Below, piece after piece: positions 43,909-53,263 of a DNA stretch of 64,000 bases; the stretch's first letter is position 1, and each line of letters opens with the position of its first letter. The position numbers and the translations under genes are program-made. The notes beneath the pieces were generated by a model. The model was given only the letters and a program-made list of their open reading frames with translations, was not told where the DNA came from and did no database searches. The stretch is taken from the NCBI RefSeq assembly GCF_002934545.1, contig NZ_PTJA01000011.1, forward strand, positions 1 to 64,000, read 5' to 3'. Source of the stretch: Lacrimispora xylanisolvens (GTDB lineage Bacteria; Bacillota; Clostridia; Lachnospirales; Lachnospiraceae).

Positions 43909-44345
43909 TGACAGCAAATATTAAAATTAAATATTTTACAGACGAAATAGAAAGACTGAGATACATAGATGGCAAATCCGACTGGATTGATTTACGGGCG
44001 GCGAAGGAAGTGGAGTTAAAAGCAGGTGAATTTAAACTGATCCCTCTGGGCATTGCCATGGAACTTCCTGCCGGTTATGAAGCCCATGTGGTTCCTAGAA
44101 GCAGTACCTTTAAAAATTACGGCATTATTCAGACCAACAGCATGGGAATTATTGATGAGACTTACTGCGGGGACAATGACCAGTGGTTTTTCCCTGCGTA
44201 TGCACTTCGGGATACCGTGATCCGTGTCAATGACCGGATCTGCCAGTTTCGCATTATGGAGCATCAGCCAGCCATCTGTTTTGAGGCTGTTGACTCGTTA
44301 GATCATGAAGACAGAGGCGGACACGGCAGCACTGGATTACAATAA
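43908..44345 (+). CDS. dut: dUTP diphosphatase (dUTPase)
   Basis: Hydrolyses dUTP to dUMP, keeping uracil out of DNA. The 145-aa trimeric-type enzyme shows [12 protein letters not shown] (motif II), [17 protein letters not shown] (motif III), RICQFRIM (motif IV) and RGGHGSTG (motif V). Spacing is normal. GTG 43908 shares a base with the scpB stop and follows AGGAGGA. It is part of the scpAB operon by overlap. Confidence 0.92.
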   Translation: MTANIKIKYFTDEIERLRYIDGKSDWIDLRAAKEVELKAGEFKLIPLGIAMELPAGYEAHVVPRSSTFKNYGIIQTNSMGIIDETYCGDNDQWFFPAYALRDTVIRVNDRICQFRIMEHQPAICFEAVDSLDHEDRGGHGSTGLQ

Positions 44346-44379
44346 CATTTATATTTTTGTTAAAGTTGGAGATATTAAA

Positions 44380-45156
44380 ATGAAAAGAAAAACCGGATAT
44401 GGAACACTTTTAATTGTTCTGACCCTGATTCTTACCATGTCAGCGGGCTGCGGCAAAAAAGAGAATCGGTACACTTACCGGGATGATGGAATTAAGGCGC
44501 TGGGTGAAGGAAATTACAAAGACGCCATACAGTCATTTGACCAGGCAATTGATACAAAAAAAGGCCTGGTAGGAAAATTTGATATGGATGTATTAAAATA
44601 CAGGGCAGAAGCGGAGTATTTATCCGGTGATTATCAGGCAGCTGTAGGAACCTATGACATCCTGATCAAGGTAGATGGGGAAAAACCAGAGTATTATAAT
44701 ATGCGGAGTGCTTCAAAAGCTGGTGCAGGAGATGATGACGGAGCGATCGCTGATTATAACCGGAGCAATGAACTTGATCCGGATGGCAAAGCCCCGGGAA
44801 GAATGAATGCTCTTATGGCAGCAGGTGCAGCCATGGAAAAAGCAGGATCAGCATCGGATGCCATGACTCTCTATGAAAGTGCAGCAGCTGGAGGAGAGGC
44901 GGGGCCCATGATCTACAACCGAATGGGTTTATGCAAGATGGCACAAAAAGACTGGGATGGAGCCCTGGAATCGTTCCAGAAAGGGCTGTCGGCACCTGAT
45001 GCGAATCAGGTACCGGAGCTGTTATTTAACATTGCCGTAGTTTATGAACGAAGGGGAGAGTTTAAAAAAGCACTGGATACCATGGAACAGTATGTTTCAA
45101 CACATGGACCGGATGAAGAAGCACAACGGGAAATTACATTTTTGGAATCTAGATAG
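44380..45156 (+). CDS. TPR-repeat lipoprotein
   Basis: A 258-aa lipoprotein (lipobox MSAGC, Cys near residue 24). It has at least four tetratricopeptide-like helical repeats over about 35-250, such as GIKALGEGNYKDAIQSFDQA and ALESFQKGLSAPDANQVPEL. Such proteins scaffold complexes at the outer face of the membrane. ATG 44380 is chosen because it gives a clean signal peptide. It sits between dut and hflX; function unknown. Confidence 0.82.
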   Translation: MKRKTGYGTLLIVLTLILTMSAGCGKKENRYTYRDDGIKALGEGNYKDAIQSFDQAIDTKKGLVGKFDMDVLKYRAEAEYLSGDYQAAVGTYDILIKVDGEKPEYYNMRSASKAGAGDDDGAIADYNRSNELDPDGKAPGRMNALMAAGAAMEKAGSASDAMTLYESAAAGGEAGPMIYNRMGLCKMAQKDWDGALESFQKGLSAPDANQVPELLFNIAVVYERRGEFKKALDTMEQYVSTHGPDEEAQREITFLESR

Positions 45157-45168
45157 TTTGGAGAGGGA

Positions 45169-46440
45169 ATGGCAGAACTGATCGAGTTAAAAGAGATAGA
45201 AGAAAAGGTTATTTTAACAGCAGTGAGTACAGGAGACGGCACAGATGTGAGTGCCTCCTTAGATGAGCTGGAAGAGCTGGTTAAAACAGCAGGGGCTGTT
45301 ACTGTGGATAAGGTCATTCAGAACAGGGAACGGATTCATCCGGGAACTTATCTTGGAAAAGGTAAAATTGATGAGATCCGGGAAAGAGTCTTCGAACTTG
45401 GAGCAACGGGAGTGGTGTGTGACGATGAACTTTCCCCTGCCCAGATGCGCAATTTAGAGGATGCCCTGCAGATTAAGGTAATGGACCGGACCATGGTGAT
45501 TCTTGATATATTTGCAGCAAGAGCTACCACAAGAGAAGGAAAGATACAGGTGGAGCTTGCCCAGTTAAAGTACCGTTCTGCAAGACTGGTGGGACTAAGA
45601 AGTTCCTTATCAAGGCTGGGCGGAGGAATTGGTACCAGAGGACCGGGTGAGAAGAAGCTTGAGATAGACCGAAGACTGATTCATGACCGGATCAGTGTTT
45701 TAAAGTCTGATTTAGAAGATGTTAAGCGTCACAGAGAGGTGGCCAGGCAGCAGAGAGATAAAAATCATATGCCTGTAGCTGCGATTGTGGGTTATACCAA
45801 TGCGGGAAAATCCACATTGTTAAACCGCCTGACTGACGCCGGAATCCTGGCGGAGGACAAGCTGTTTGCCACGCTGGATCCAACCACAAGGAATTTAAGC
45901 CTGCCAGGCGGTCAGCAGATTCTATTGACCGATACGGTAGGATTTATAAGAAAACTGCCTCATCATCTGATTGAAGCGTTTAAAAGTACTCTGGAAGAAG
46001 CCAAATACAGTGATATTATTCTCCATGTGGTGGACTGTTCCAACCCACAGATGGAGATCCAGATGCATGTGGTTTATGAGACGTTACGGGAGTTAGGAGT
46101 TACAGACAAGGTAATGGTTACGGTATTTAATAAGATTGATGCCGCCCAGCCGGATACTACGCTTAAAGATTTCTCTTCGGATTTCCAGGTGCGGATTTCC
46201 GCACGTACAGGGGAAGGGATCGACGAACTGGAAAACCTGTTGGAATCCATTCTTAGAAGCAGAAGGATTTATCTGGAAAAAGTTTATTCTTACAAAGATG
46301 CAGGAAAGATTCAGCAGATCCGTAAATACGGTCAGCTCTTAAAAGAAGAATACTTAGATGATGGAATACTGGTCAACGCTTATGTGCCCGCAGAATTATT
46401 TGCTGGTCTGGCAGAAAACCGGGAATTTATTGACGAATGA
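45169..46440 (+). CDS. hflX: GTPase HflX
   Basis: A 423-aa ribosome-associated GTPase that splits stalled or heat-damaged 70S ribosomes. The N-terminal domain has IHPGTYLGKGKIDEIRE and the glycine-rich hinge LGGGIGTRGPGEKKLEIDRR. The G domain has GYTNAGKSTLLN (G1), a switch with threonines, DTVGFIRKLP (G3) and NKID (G4). Length and order are standard. The gene ends 2 bases before a long perfect inverted repeat. Confidence 0.95.
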   Translation: MAELIELKEIEEKVILTAVSTGDGTDVSASLDELEELVKTAGAVTVDKVIQNRERIHPGTYLGKGKIDEIRERVFELGATGVVCDDELSPAQMRNLEDALQIKVMDRTMVILDIFAARATTREGKIQVELAQLKYRSARLVGLRSSLSRLGGGIGTRGPGEKKLEIDRRLIHDRISVLKSDLEDVKRHREVARQQRDKNHMPVAAIVGYTNAGKSTLLNRLTDAGILAEDKLFATLDPTTRNLSLPGGQQILLTDTVGFIRKLPHHLIEAFKSTLEEAKYSDIILHVVDCSNPQMEIQMHVVYETLRELGVTDKVMVTVFNKIDAAQPDTTLKDFSSDFQVRISARTGEGIDELENLLESILRSRRIYLEKVYSYKDAGKIQQIRKYGQLLKEEYLDDGILVNAYVPAELFAGLAENREFIDE

Positions 46441-46442
46441 CA

Positions 46443-46495
46443 AAAACACAATATCTAGATTTTTGGACAAAAACAAAATCTAGATATTGTGTTTT
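46443..46495 (+). promoter_or_regulatory. Long palindrome: hflX terminator and probable NrdR box pair
   Basis: A perfect 21-bp inverted repeat (46443-46463 with 46475-46495) with an 11-base loop is followed by CTTTTTC, so it can end hflX transcripts. Its arms also contain two sites resembling the NrdR box (ACACWATATATWGTGT): ACACAATATCTAGATT at 46447-46462 and AATCTAGATATTGTGT at 46477-46492. Each matches about 13 of 16 positions and the starts are 30 bases apart. The second overlaps the -35 box of nrdD. NrdR sites normally come in such pairs upstream of ribonucleotide reductase genes. Confidence 0.65.
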
Positions 46496-46515
46496 CTTTT
46501 TCGTTCTGCTATAAT
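46487..46515 (+). promoter_or_regulatory. Promoter of nrdD
   Basis: TTGTGT at 46487-46492, a 17-base spacer and TATAAT at 46510-46515. The -35 element lies inside the right-hand NrdR-like box, so a bound repressor would block polymerase. Confidence 0.65.
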
Positions 46516-46569
46516 ACACCTGTATGCTAAAAAAGTCGTGGCGGTTTTTGTGAAAGGAGTAAAGGTTTA

Positions 46570-48936
46570 ATGATCCAGGTAGTGAAAAGAGATGGGGAAG
46601 AAGCTGAATTTAGCTTGGGGAAGATCACGGAAGCCATTAAAAAAGCGTTTAAGGCAACCGGAAAGGAGTACAATAACGAGATTTTAGAGCTTCTGTCTCT
46701 GCGTGTAACGGCAGATTTTCAGGAGAAAATGAATGAAGGTATGATTACAGTGGAACAGATCCAGGACAGTGTGGAACATGTGCTGGAACATGCAGGATAT
46801 ACAGATGTGGCAAAAGCCTACATATTATATAGAAAACAACGGGAAAAAATACGGAATATGAAGAACACCATTCTGGATTATAAAGATGTGGTGAACAGCT
46901 ACGTAAAAGTTGAGGACTGGCGTGTAAAAGAGAACTCAACCGTTACTTACTCTGTAGGAGGACTGATCTTAAGCAACTCCGGTGCAGTGACCGCTAATTA
47001 CTGGCTGTCAGAGATCTATGATCATGAGATAGCAGAAGCCCACAGGAATGCAGACATCCATATCCATGATTTATCCATGTTAACTGGTTACTGTGCAGGC
47101 TGGTCGTTAAAACAGCTGCTTTTGGAGGGCCTGGGAGGGATTTCCGGAAAAATCACTTCATCTCCTGCAAAGCATTTATCTGTACTCTGCAACCAGATGG
47201 TTAACTTTCTTGGAATCATGCAGAATGAATGGGCAGGTGCTCAGGCATTCTCATCCTTTGATACCTATCTGGCTCCCTTTGTAAAGAGTGACCAGTTATC
47301 CTATCCGGAAGTAAAAAAGTGCATCGAGTCCTTTATTTATGGTGTGAATACCCCAAGCCGCTGGGGCACCCAGGCACCATTTTCCAATATCACTCTGGAC
47401 TGGACCGTTCCTTCTGATATGGCTGAACTAAATGCCATTGTGGGCGGAAAAGAGATGGCTTTTAAATATAAAGACTGTAAAAAAGAGATGGATATGGTTA
47501 ACAAGGCATTTATAGAAACCATGATTGAGGGGGATGCCAACGGAAGAGGTTTTCAATACCCGATTCCCACTTATTCCATCACCAGGGATTTTGACTGGAG
47601 TGACACTGAGAACAACCGCCTGTTGTTTGAGATGACATCCAAATACGGAACACCTTATTTTTCCAATTACATCAACAGTGATATGGAGCCAAGCGATGTA
47701 AGAAGTATGTGCTGCCGCCTCAGACTGGATCTGAGAGAATTAAGAAGAAAGACCGGAGGTTTCTTCGGATCAGGAGAGAGTACAGGTTCTGTTGGCGTAG
47801 TTACCATTAATATGCCAAGGATCGCATATCTGGCAAAAGACGAAGCAGACTTTTACAAACGTCTTAACCGCATGATGGATGTGTCAGCAAGATCCTTAAA
47901 GACCAAGAGAGAGGTAATTACAAAGCTTCTGGATCAGGGACTGTATCCTTATACCAAGCGCTATCTGGGAAGCTTTGAGAATCATTTTTCCACCATCGGG
48001 CTGATTGGTATGAATGAGGTTGGTCTGAATGCAAAATGGCTGGGAAAGGACCTGACCGATACAAAGACACAGCAGTTTACAAAAACTGTTTTAAATCATA
48101 TGCGGGAGCGGCTTTCTGACTACCAGGAGCTGTATGGAGATCTTTATAATCTGGAAGCGACTCCGGCAGAATCCACCACCTATCGTCTTGCCAAACACGA
48201 CAGAAAGTACTATCCGGATATTAAGACAGCTGGTCATGAAGGGGATACCCCTTACTATACCAACAGCTCCCATCTGCCAGTGGATTACACAGCCGATATT
48301 TTTGACGCCCTGGATATTCAGGATGAACTTCAGACGCTTTATACCTCAGGAACTGTATTCCATGCATTCCTGGGCGAAAAGCTTCCTGACTGGGCAGCGG
48401 CTGCAAAGCTGGTTAAAACCATTGCAGATCATTATAAGCTGCCATATTACACCCTGTCTCCCACCTATTCTATCTGCGCAGATCATGGATATCTGGCAGG
48501 AGAGCATCATGTCTGCCCGGTCTGCGGCAGGAAAGCAGAAGTTTACAGCCGTATCACCGGATATTACCGCCCGGTGCAAAACTGGAATGAGGGAAAGACC
48601 CAGGAGTATAAAAACCGTACAACCTATAACATTACCGGTTCTGTTTTGAAAAATGCCACTCAGGAGCAGAAGTCTGAAAAAGGAACAGATAAGAAACCGG
48701 AGATGCCTGCGGGTGCATATTTATTTACTACGAAAACCTGTCCCAACTGCAAGCTGGCAAAACAGTTCCTTCAGAATGTGGATTATGAAACAGTAGATGC
48801 AGAAGAGAATGCAGAACTGGCTCATAAGCTGGGGATTATGCAGGCGCCCACACTTGTTGTCGTTAAGGATGGCCTGATTCAGAAGATCACCAACGCTTCT
48901 GATATCCGTAAATTTGCAGAGAGCATCCCTTGCTGA
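46570..48936 (+). CDS. nrdD: Anaerobic ribonucleoside-triphosphate reductase with C-terminal thioredoxin-like domain
   Basis: Class III ribonucleotide reductase, making dNTPs by glycyl-radical chemistry in anoxia. Order: N-terminal ATP-cone (about 1-95), catalytic barrel (about 100-650), zinc site with HVCPVCGRK, and glycyl radical Gly in SRITGYYRP. After a charged linker (about 690-715) there is an extra thioredoxin/glutaredoxin-like domain with the redox pair CPNC and the cis-Pro region QAPTLVVV. The 788-aa length reflects this fusion. The domain probably supplies reducing equivalents, as free redoxins do for NrdD2-type enzymes. The activase gene nrdG is not adjacent. An NrdR-like site precedes the promoter. 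Confidence 0.93.
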   Translation: MIQVVKRDGEEAEFSLGKITEAIKKAFKATGKEYNNEILELLSLRVTADFQEKMNEGMITVEQIQDSVEHVLEHAGYTDVAKAYILYRKQREKIRNMKNTILDYKDVVNSYVKVEDWRVKENSTVTYSVGGLILSNSGAVTANYWLSEIYDHEIAEAHRNADIHIHDLSMLTGYCAGWSLKQLLLEGLGGISGKITSSPAKHLSVLCNQMVNFLGIMQNEWAGAQAFSSFDTYLAPFVKSDQLSYPEVKKCIESFIYGVNTPSRWGTQAPFSNITLDWTVPSDMAELNAIVGGKEMAFKYKDCKKEMDMVNKAFIETMIEGDANGRGFQYPIPTYSITRDFDWSDTENNRLLFEMTSKYGTPYFSNYINSDMEPSDVRSMCCRLRLDLRELRRKTGGFFGSGESTGSVGVVTINMPRIAYLAKDEADFYKRLNRMMDVSARSLKTKREVITKLLDQGLYPYTKRYLGSFENHFSTIGLIGMNEVGLNAKWLGKDLTDTKTQQFTKTVLNHMRERLSDYQELYGDLYNLEATPAESTTYRLAKHDRKYYPDIKTAGHEGDTPYYTNSSHLPVDYTADIFDALDIQDELQTLYTSGTVFHAFLGEKLPDWAAAAKLVKTIADHYKLPYYTLSPTYSICADHGYLAGEHHVCPVCGRKAEVYSRITGYYRPVQNWNEGKTQEYKNRTTYNITGSVLKNATQEQKSEKGTDKKPEMPAGAYLFTTKTCPNCKLAKQFLQNVDYETVDAEENAELAHKLGIMQAPTLVVVKDGLIQKITNASDIRKFAESIPC

Positions 48937-48952
48937 TAAATAGTAGTCACTC

Positions 48953-48987
48953 AAAAGATTCTGTGTTATAATAATACAGAATCTTTT
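48953..48987 (+). terminator. Hairpin after nrdD
   Basis: AAAAGATTCTGT (48953-48964) and ACAGAATCTTTT (48976-48987) form a perfect 12-bp stem. The loop contains TATAAT, so the region may also hold the -10 of the next gene, though no good -35 is seen. Confidence 0.6.
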
Positions 48988-49016
48988 GGCGTTTCAGACA
49001 GAAAGGGGTATCGCAG

Positions 49017-49286
49017 ATGGAATATGAGAATACGTGGGTCCTGTATGGCGATGGGGGAGCAGCAGCCAGAAAAAGTATTGAAGCAGAACATCACTATATC
49101 AGCCTGCAGATGCAGACGCATGGAGACGGTGTTTATATACTGGTAATAGAGGCTGGAATCGAAGCGGTGTCCGTAGAACTTAAGTCGGGAACACTAAAAG
49201 AAGCTTTACGGGAAGCTGATGAATTTGCAAGAGATTATTTTCGTGACAAGGCCCGTTTATTTGAAGAAATTGCAGACCGGATCTGA
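49017..49286 (+). CDS. Hypothetical protein, 89 aa
   Basis: A small acidic cytoplasmic protein with no signal or membrane segment. It is probably real: AAAGGGG lies 11 bases before its ATG, coding bias matches its neighbours, and it is bounded by hairpins on both sides. Predicted two to three beta strands (YISLQMQTHGDGVYILVIEA) are followed by two amphipathic helices ending READEFARDYFRDK. I recognise no family. Confidence 0.65.
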   Translation: MEYENTWVLYGDGGAAARKSIEAEHHYISLQMQTHGDGVYILVIEAGIEAVSVELKSGTLKEALREADEFARDYFRDKARLFEEIADRI

Positions 49287-49296
49287 CAGATAAATT

Positions 49297-49351
49297 AAAA
49301 TCCGTTGAATTGCAGAGCTAAGATGCTTCTGTAATCCAACGGATTTTGTTG
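49297..49351 (+). terminator. Terminator after the 89-aa gene
   Basis: AAAATCCGTTG (49297-49307) pairs with CAACGGATTTT (49337-49347), with an inner CAGAG/CTTCTG stem, then TGTTGTT. It is shared with the convergent Rrf2 gene. Confidence 0.8.
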
Positions 49352-49366
49352 TTGATCACGGACCAG

Positions 49367-49795
49367 TCAGTCTTCTATCCCTTCCAGCCGCTTCTGTTCT
49401 GTGACAAGATCGGCAAGTGTGATACTGTCCACCACATCAGAGATTGCCTTGTCCAGTTTCTTCCAGACCATCATGCTGGCACACGTATCAGCTTTGCTGC
49501 AGGAATTAATCTCTTCTTCCATACAGGATACTGGTACCAGACTGCCTTCCGCAAGCCGCAGGATCATGCCTACGGTGTATTCGGAAGGGTCTTTTGCAAG
49601 ATAATAGCCTCCCTGGGCGCCCCGGCGGCTTTTCACATATCCGGCACGGCTTAAAATGGTGACAATCTGTTCTAAGTACTTGTCAGATATGTCCTGCCGC
49701 TCTGCGACATGGTTGATCTTCGTGCATTCACCGGGACGAAGTGCAAACTCAATCATCATGCGGAGTGCATAACGTCCCTTGGTAGAAAATTTCAT
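49367..49795 (-). CDS. Rrf2 family transcriptional regulator with three Cys
   Basis: A 142-aa winged-helix regulator starting MKFSTKGRYALRMMIEFA, the hallmark of the Rrf2/IscR/CymR family. The helix-turn-helix with wing includes GYVKSRRGAQGGYYLAKDP. Three Cys at CMEEEINSCSKADTC match the spacing region where IscR binds a [2Fe-2S] cluster, so an iron-sulfur sensor is more likely than CymR, which lacks them. Targets are unknown; no isc or suf genes are in the window. The ATG follows GGGGGG with GTG 49798 as an alternative. Confidence 0.87.
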   Translation of the reverse strand: MKFSTKGRYALRMMIEFALRPGECTKINHVAERQDISDKYLEQIVTILSRAGYVKSRRGAQGGYYLAKDPSEYTVGMILRLAEGSLVPVSCMEEEINSCSKADTCASMMVWKKLDKAISDVVDSITLADLVTEQKRLEGIED

Positions 49796-49963
49796 CACTG
49801 TAAATCCCCCCCCTGATTATTCTTATCTGTTTAGTAGGATATTAAAATATTTTACACGATTGGGATTAAAAAGTAAACCTTAAATTATCCGGCTTCCAAA
49901 TTGTCGAAAAAGGATGTATACTAATACTCATTGGGAGATTGGAAAAAAGTAGGAGGATTATTT

Positions 49964-51343
49964 GTGAGTAAAAAAATGCATGCGAACCAGGTGATCATGA
50001 CAGAAGGTGTAATCTGGAAACAGCTTCTTGCCTTTTCCCTGCCGCTCCTGGTTGGCAATCTGTTTCAGCAGCTCTATAATACGGTGGACTCAGTGGTCGT
50101 GGGCAACTTTATCGGCAGTGATGCGCTGGCTGCCGTAGGATCCAGCAATTCACTGATTAATTTAATTATCGGTATGTTTATGGGAATCGGCACTGGAGCA
50201 GGAGTTATTATATCCCAGTATTATGGTGCAGAGGAAAAGCAAAAACTGCATTGGGCCGTACATACCACCATGGCATTAAGCATAATAGGGGGCTTTTTAC
50301 TGATTGCACTTGGAGTACTTTTATCCCCCCTTATCCTGGTTTTAATGGGAACACCGGAATCGGTTATGCCGGGCGCTGTTGCATATCTGCGGATCTTTTT
50401 CTGCGGGTCTTTGTTTAATCTGGTATATAATATGGGGTCAGGTGTACTGAGGGCTGTGGGAGACTCCAGAAGGCCTTTGATTTTTCTGTGTATTTCCTCT
50501 GTCGTTAATATTGTTCTGGATCTTTTGTTTGTGGTTGTATTTCACATGGGAACTGCAGGCGTTGGTTATGCGACTGTGGCTGCGCAGGGAGTATCCGCTT
50601 TTCTTATAGTCAGAGCGCTGGTTCGGACCGATGACAGTTACCGGCTGGAACTGAGTAAAATAAAAATTGACCGGCGTATGATGGCAAGGGTTTTAAAAAT
50701 AGGAATTCCAAGCGGAATACAGCAGTCAATTATATCCCTCTCCAACGTAATCGTTCAGGCCAATGTCAACAGCTTCGGCGCAGCTGCCATGGCAGGTTAT
50801 GGATCCTATAGTAAGATTGACGGATTTGCCATGCTGCCGCTTCAAAGTTTTTGCATGGCAGCCACCACATTTACCGGACAGAACATCGGTGCCAAAAAGT
50901 CCAGGCGTGTGAAGCAGGGTGTATTTCAGGGTCTTATAATCAGTATGATTTATACCATTTTTATTTCCATCATTCTTTATCTGAATGCAGAGCGTATTTT
51001 AAGAGTATTTTCACCGGATCAGGATGTAATCGCATACGGTTATTCCTCCATGCTGATTCTGCTTCCGTTTTACTGGACCATGGCAATACACCAGATCTTA
51101 ATGGGCAGTATTCGGGGAAGCGGAAGAACTATGGTGACCATGCTGATCGGAGTGGGAAACATGTGTATCCTGCGAATGATCTATATTAATTTTCTGGTAC
51201 CATTTTTCCCCAGTTTTGAAGCGGTGATGTGGTGTTATCCTATAACATGGCTTACTACCATGGGAATGGACTGTATCTATTCGTGGAAAGCAAAATGGAT
51301 ACCAAAAGGGAAAGAAGAACAGATAGGAGAAAAAAGTCAATGA
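49964..51343 (+). CDS. MATE family efflux transporter
   Basis: A 459-aa cation/drug antiporter with 12 predicted helices in two MatE halves. Markers are LPLLVGNLFQQLYNTVDSVV at the N-terminus and the matching second-half start KIGIPSGIQQSIISLSNVIV. GTG 49964 follows AGGAGG; the earlier frame start lacks a ribosome site. Its stop overlaps the start of nadE. Substrate unknown. Confidence 0.9.
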   Translation: MSKKMHANQVIMTEGVIWKQLLAFSLPLLVGNLFQQLYNTVDSVVVGNFIGSDALAAVGSSNSLINLIIGMFMGIGTGAGVIISQYYGAEEKQKLHWAVHTTMALSIIGGFLLIALGVLLSPLILVLMGTPESVMPGAVAYLRIFFCGSLFNLVYNMGSGVLRAVGDSRRPLIFLCISSVVNIVLDLLFVVVFHMGTAGVGYATVAAQGVSAFLIVRALVRTDDSYRLELSKIKIDRRMMARVLKIGIPSGIQQSIISLSNVIVQANVNSFGAAAMAGYGSYSKIDGFAMLPLQSFCMAATTFTGQNIGAKKSRRVKQGVFQGLIISMIYTIFISIILYLNAERILRVFSPDQDVIAYGYSSMLILLPFYWTMAIHQILMGSIRGSGRTMVTMLIGVGNMCILRMIYINFLVPFFPSFEAVMWCYPITWLTTMGMDCIYSWKAKWIPKGKEEQIGEKSQ

Positions 51344-53250
51344 AACATGGATATATCAGGGTTGCAGCTGCGACTCCGGATGTGAAAGTTGCAGACCCCC
51401 AGTTTAACAGAGAAAATATTGTAAGGCTCATCCGGGAGGGAATAGAAAGAAATACAAAAATCATGGTATTCCCTGAACTTTGCCTTACTGCCTATACCTG
51501 CGCAGATCTCTTCGGACAGGACGCTCTGCTTACAAAAGCAAAAGAAGAGCTGAAGGTGATTGTGAAAGAGACCGGGGGCAGCGACTTACTTGCTTTTATC
51601 GGACTGCCCTGGGAAAGAGACGGAAAGCTTTATAATACCGCTGCTGCAGTGCAAAACGGCAGAGTACTTGGACTGATACCGAAGACCAATCTTCCTAATT
51701 ATTCTGAGTTTTACGAACTGCGGTATTTTGAGCCAGGAAACAAAAAGCCCGTTCTGGTCTCCTGGGAGGGATATGAAATCCCTATGGGAACGGATCTGCT
51801 TTTTGCCTGTAAAGATATCCCCGGCCTGGTAATCGGAACAGAAATCTGTGAAGATGCATGGGTTCCAAATCCGCCCTCCATCCGCCATGCAGTTGCAGGA
51901 GCCACTGTGATCGTAAACTGCTCTGCAAGTGATGAAACCACTGGAAAAGATCTTTATCGGAGAAGTCTGATTACCGGACATTCTGCCAGTCTTGTCTGCG
52001 GGTATATCTATGCCAATGCAGGAGAAGGAGAATCCACTCAGGATCTTGTATTCGGGGGACAGAATTTAATTGCAGAGAACGGGCTTCTGCTTGCAGAATC
52101 AAAACGTTTTGGTAATGAAACCATTTATGCAGATATGGATCTGGAACGGCTCATTCATGAGCGGAGGCGTATGACTACCTTTCCGGCACCTGACAGGGAA
52201 AACTATCTGGTGATTCCGTTTACCATGGAACAGGTGGAGCTGGATTTAAAAAGAAGGATTGATCCAAGGCCGTTCGTTCCCGATGGAGAAGCAGAACGGA
52301 ACCGAAGATGTGAAGAGATTCTGTCTATACAGGCCATGGGCTTAAAAAAGAGACTGGCGCATACAGGCTGCAAGGATGTGGTAATTGGTATATCCGGTGG
52401 TCTTGACTCCACGCTTGCTCTTTTGGTGACTGCACGGGCTTTTGATATGCTTGAAATTCCAAGAAACCGCATTCATGCAATCACCATGCCCTGTTTTGGG
52501 ACCACAGACCGGACCTATCAGAATGCCTGCATACTGACGGAAAAGCTGGAGGCAGAATTGACAGAGGTCAACATCAGGGAAGCAGTATCCATTCATTTCC
52601 GTGATATCGGACACGATCCGGGTCAGCATGATGTTACCTATGAAAACTCCCAGGCCAGGGAGCGAACTCAGATCCTGATGGATCTGGCAAACCGGTTTGG
52701 AGGGCTTGTCATCGGTACCGGGGACATGTCGGAACTGGCACTTGGCTGGGCCACTTACAATGGAGACCATATGTCCATGTACGGAGTCAATGCATCAGTT
52801 CCAAAGACTCTGGTACGCCATCTGGTTCGTTACTATGCCGATACCTGTGAGGAGGAAGCATTAAAAGAAGTGCTTATGGATGTTCTTGATACGCCTGTAA
52901 GTCCGGAACTGCTGCCTCCAAAGGATGGAGAAATCGCACAGAAGACAGAAGACCTTGTAGGACCATATGAGCTTCATGATTTCTTCCTCTATCAGATTTT
53001 GAGATTCGGCACCCGGCCTTCAAAAGTTTACCGTATGGCCCTTGCTGTTTTTGATAAGCAATACGAACCGGAAGTCATTTTAAAATGGCTGAAGGTATTT
53101 TACAAACGATTTTTCAGCCAGCAGTTTAAACGCTCCTGTATGCCCGATGGTCCGAAGGTGGGGTCTGTGGCAGTTTCTCCAAGAGGGGATCTGCGTATGC
53201 CAAGTGATGCAGTCAGCCGCCTGTGGCTTTTAGAACTGGAAAATTTATAA
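51340..53250 (+). CDS. nadE: Glutamine-dependent NAD+ synthetase
   Basis: Converts deamido-NAD to NAD using ammonia from glutamine. The N-terminal nitrilase-type glutaminase (about 1-290) has catalytic Glu in FPELCLTAY, Lys in PKTNLPNY and Cys in GTEICEDAW. The C-terminal synthetase (about 330-636) has the P-loop GISGGLDSTLAL and IGTGDMSELALGWATYNGDH. At 636 aa the bifunctional form is complete. ATG 51340 overlaps the MATE stop (ATGA); the longer frame from 51229 lies inside the MATE gene. Confidence 0.94.
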   Translation: MKHGYIRVAAATPDVKVADPQFNRENIVRLIREGIERNTKIMVFPELCLTAYTCADLFGQDALLTKAKEELKVIVKETGGSDLLAFIGLPWERDGKLYNTAAAVQNGRVLGLIPKTNLPNYSEFYELRYFEPGNKKPVLVSWEGYEIPMGTDLLFACKDIPGLVIGTEICEDAWVPNPPSIRHAVAGATVIVNCSASDETTGKDLYRRSLITGHSASLVCGYIYANAGEGESTQDLVFGGQNLIAENGLLLAESKRFGNETIYADMDLERLIHERRRMTTFPAPDRENYLVIPFTMEQVELDLKRRIDPRPFVPDGEAERNRRCEEILSIQAMGLKKRLAHTGCKDVVIGISGGLDSTLALLVTARAFDMLEIPRNRIHAITMPCFGTTDRTYQNACILTEKLEAELTEVNIREAVSIHFRDIGHDPGQHDVTYENSQARERTQILMDLANRFGGLVIGTGDMSELALGWATYNGDHMSMYGVNASVPKTLVRHLVRYYADTCEEEALKEVLMDVLDTPVSPELLPPKDGEIAQKTEDLVGPYELHDFFLYQILRFGTRPSKVYRMALAVFDKQYEPEVILKWLKVFYKRFFSQQFKRSCMPDGPKVGSVAVSPRGDLRMPSDAVSRLWLLELENL

Positions 53251-53263
53251 AGAGAGGTACCAT

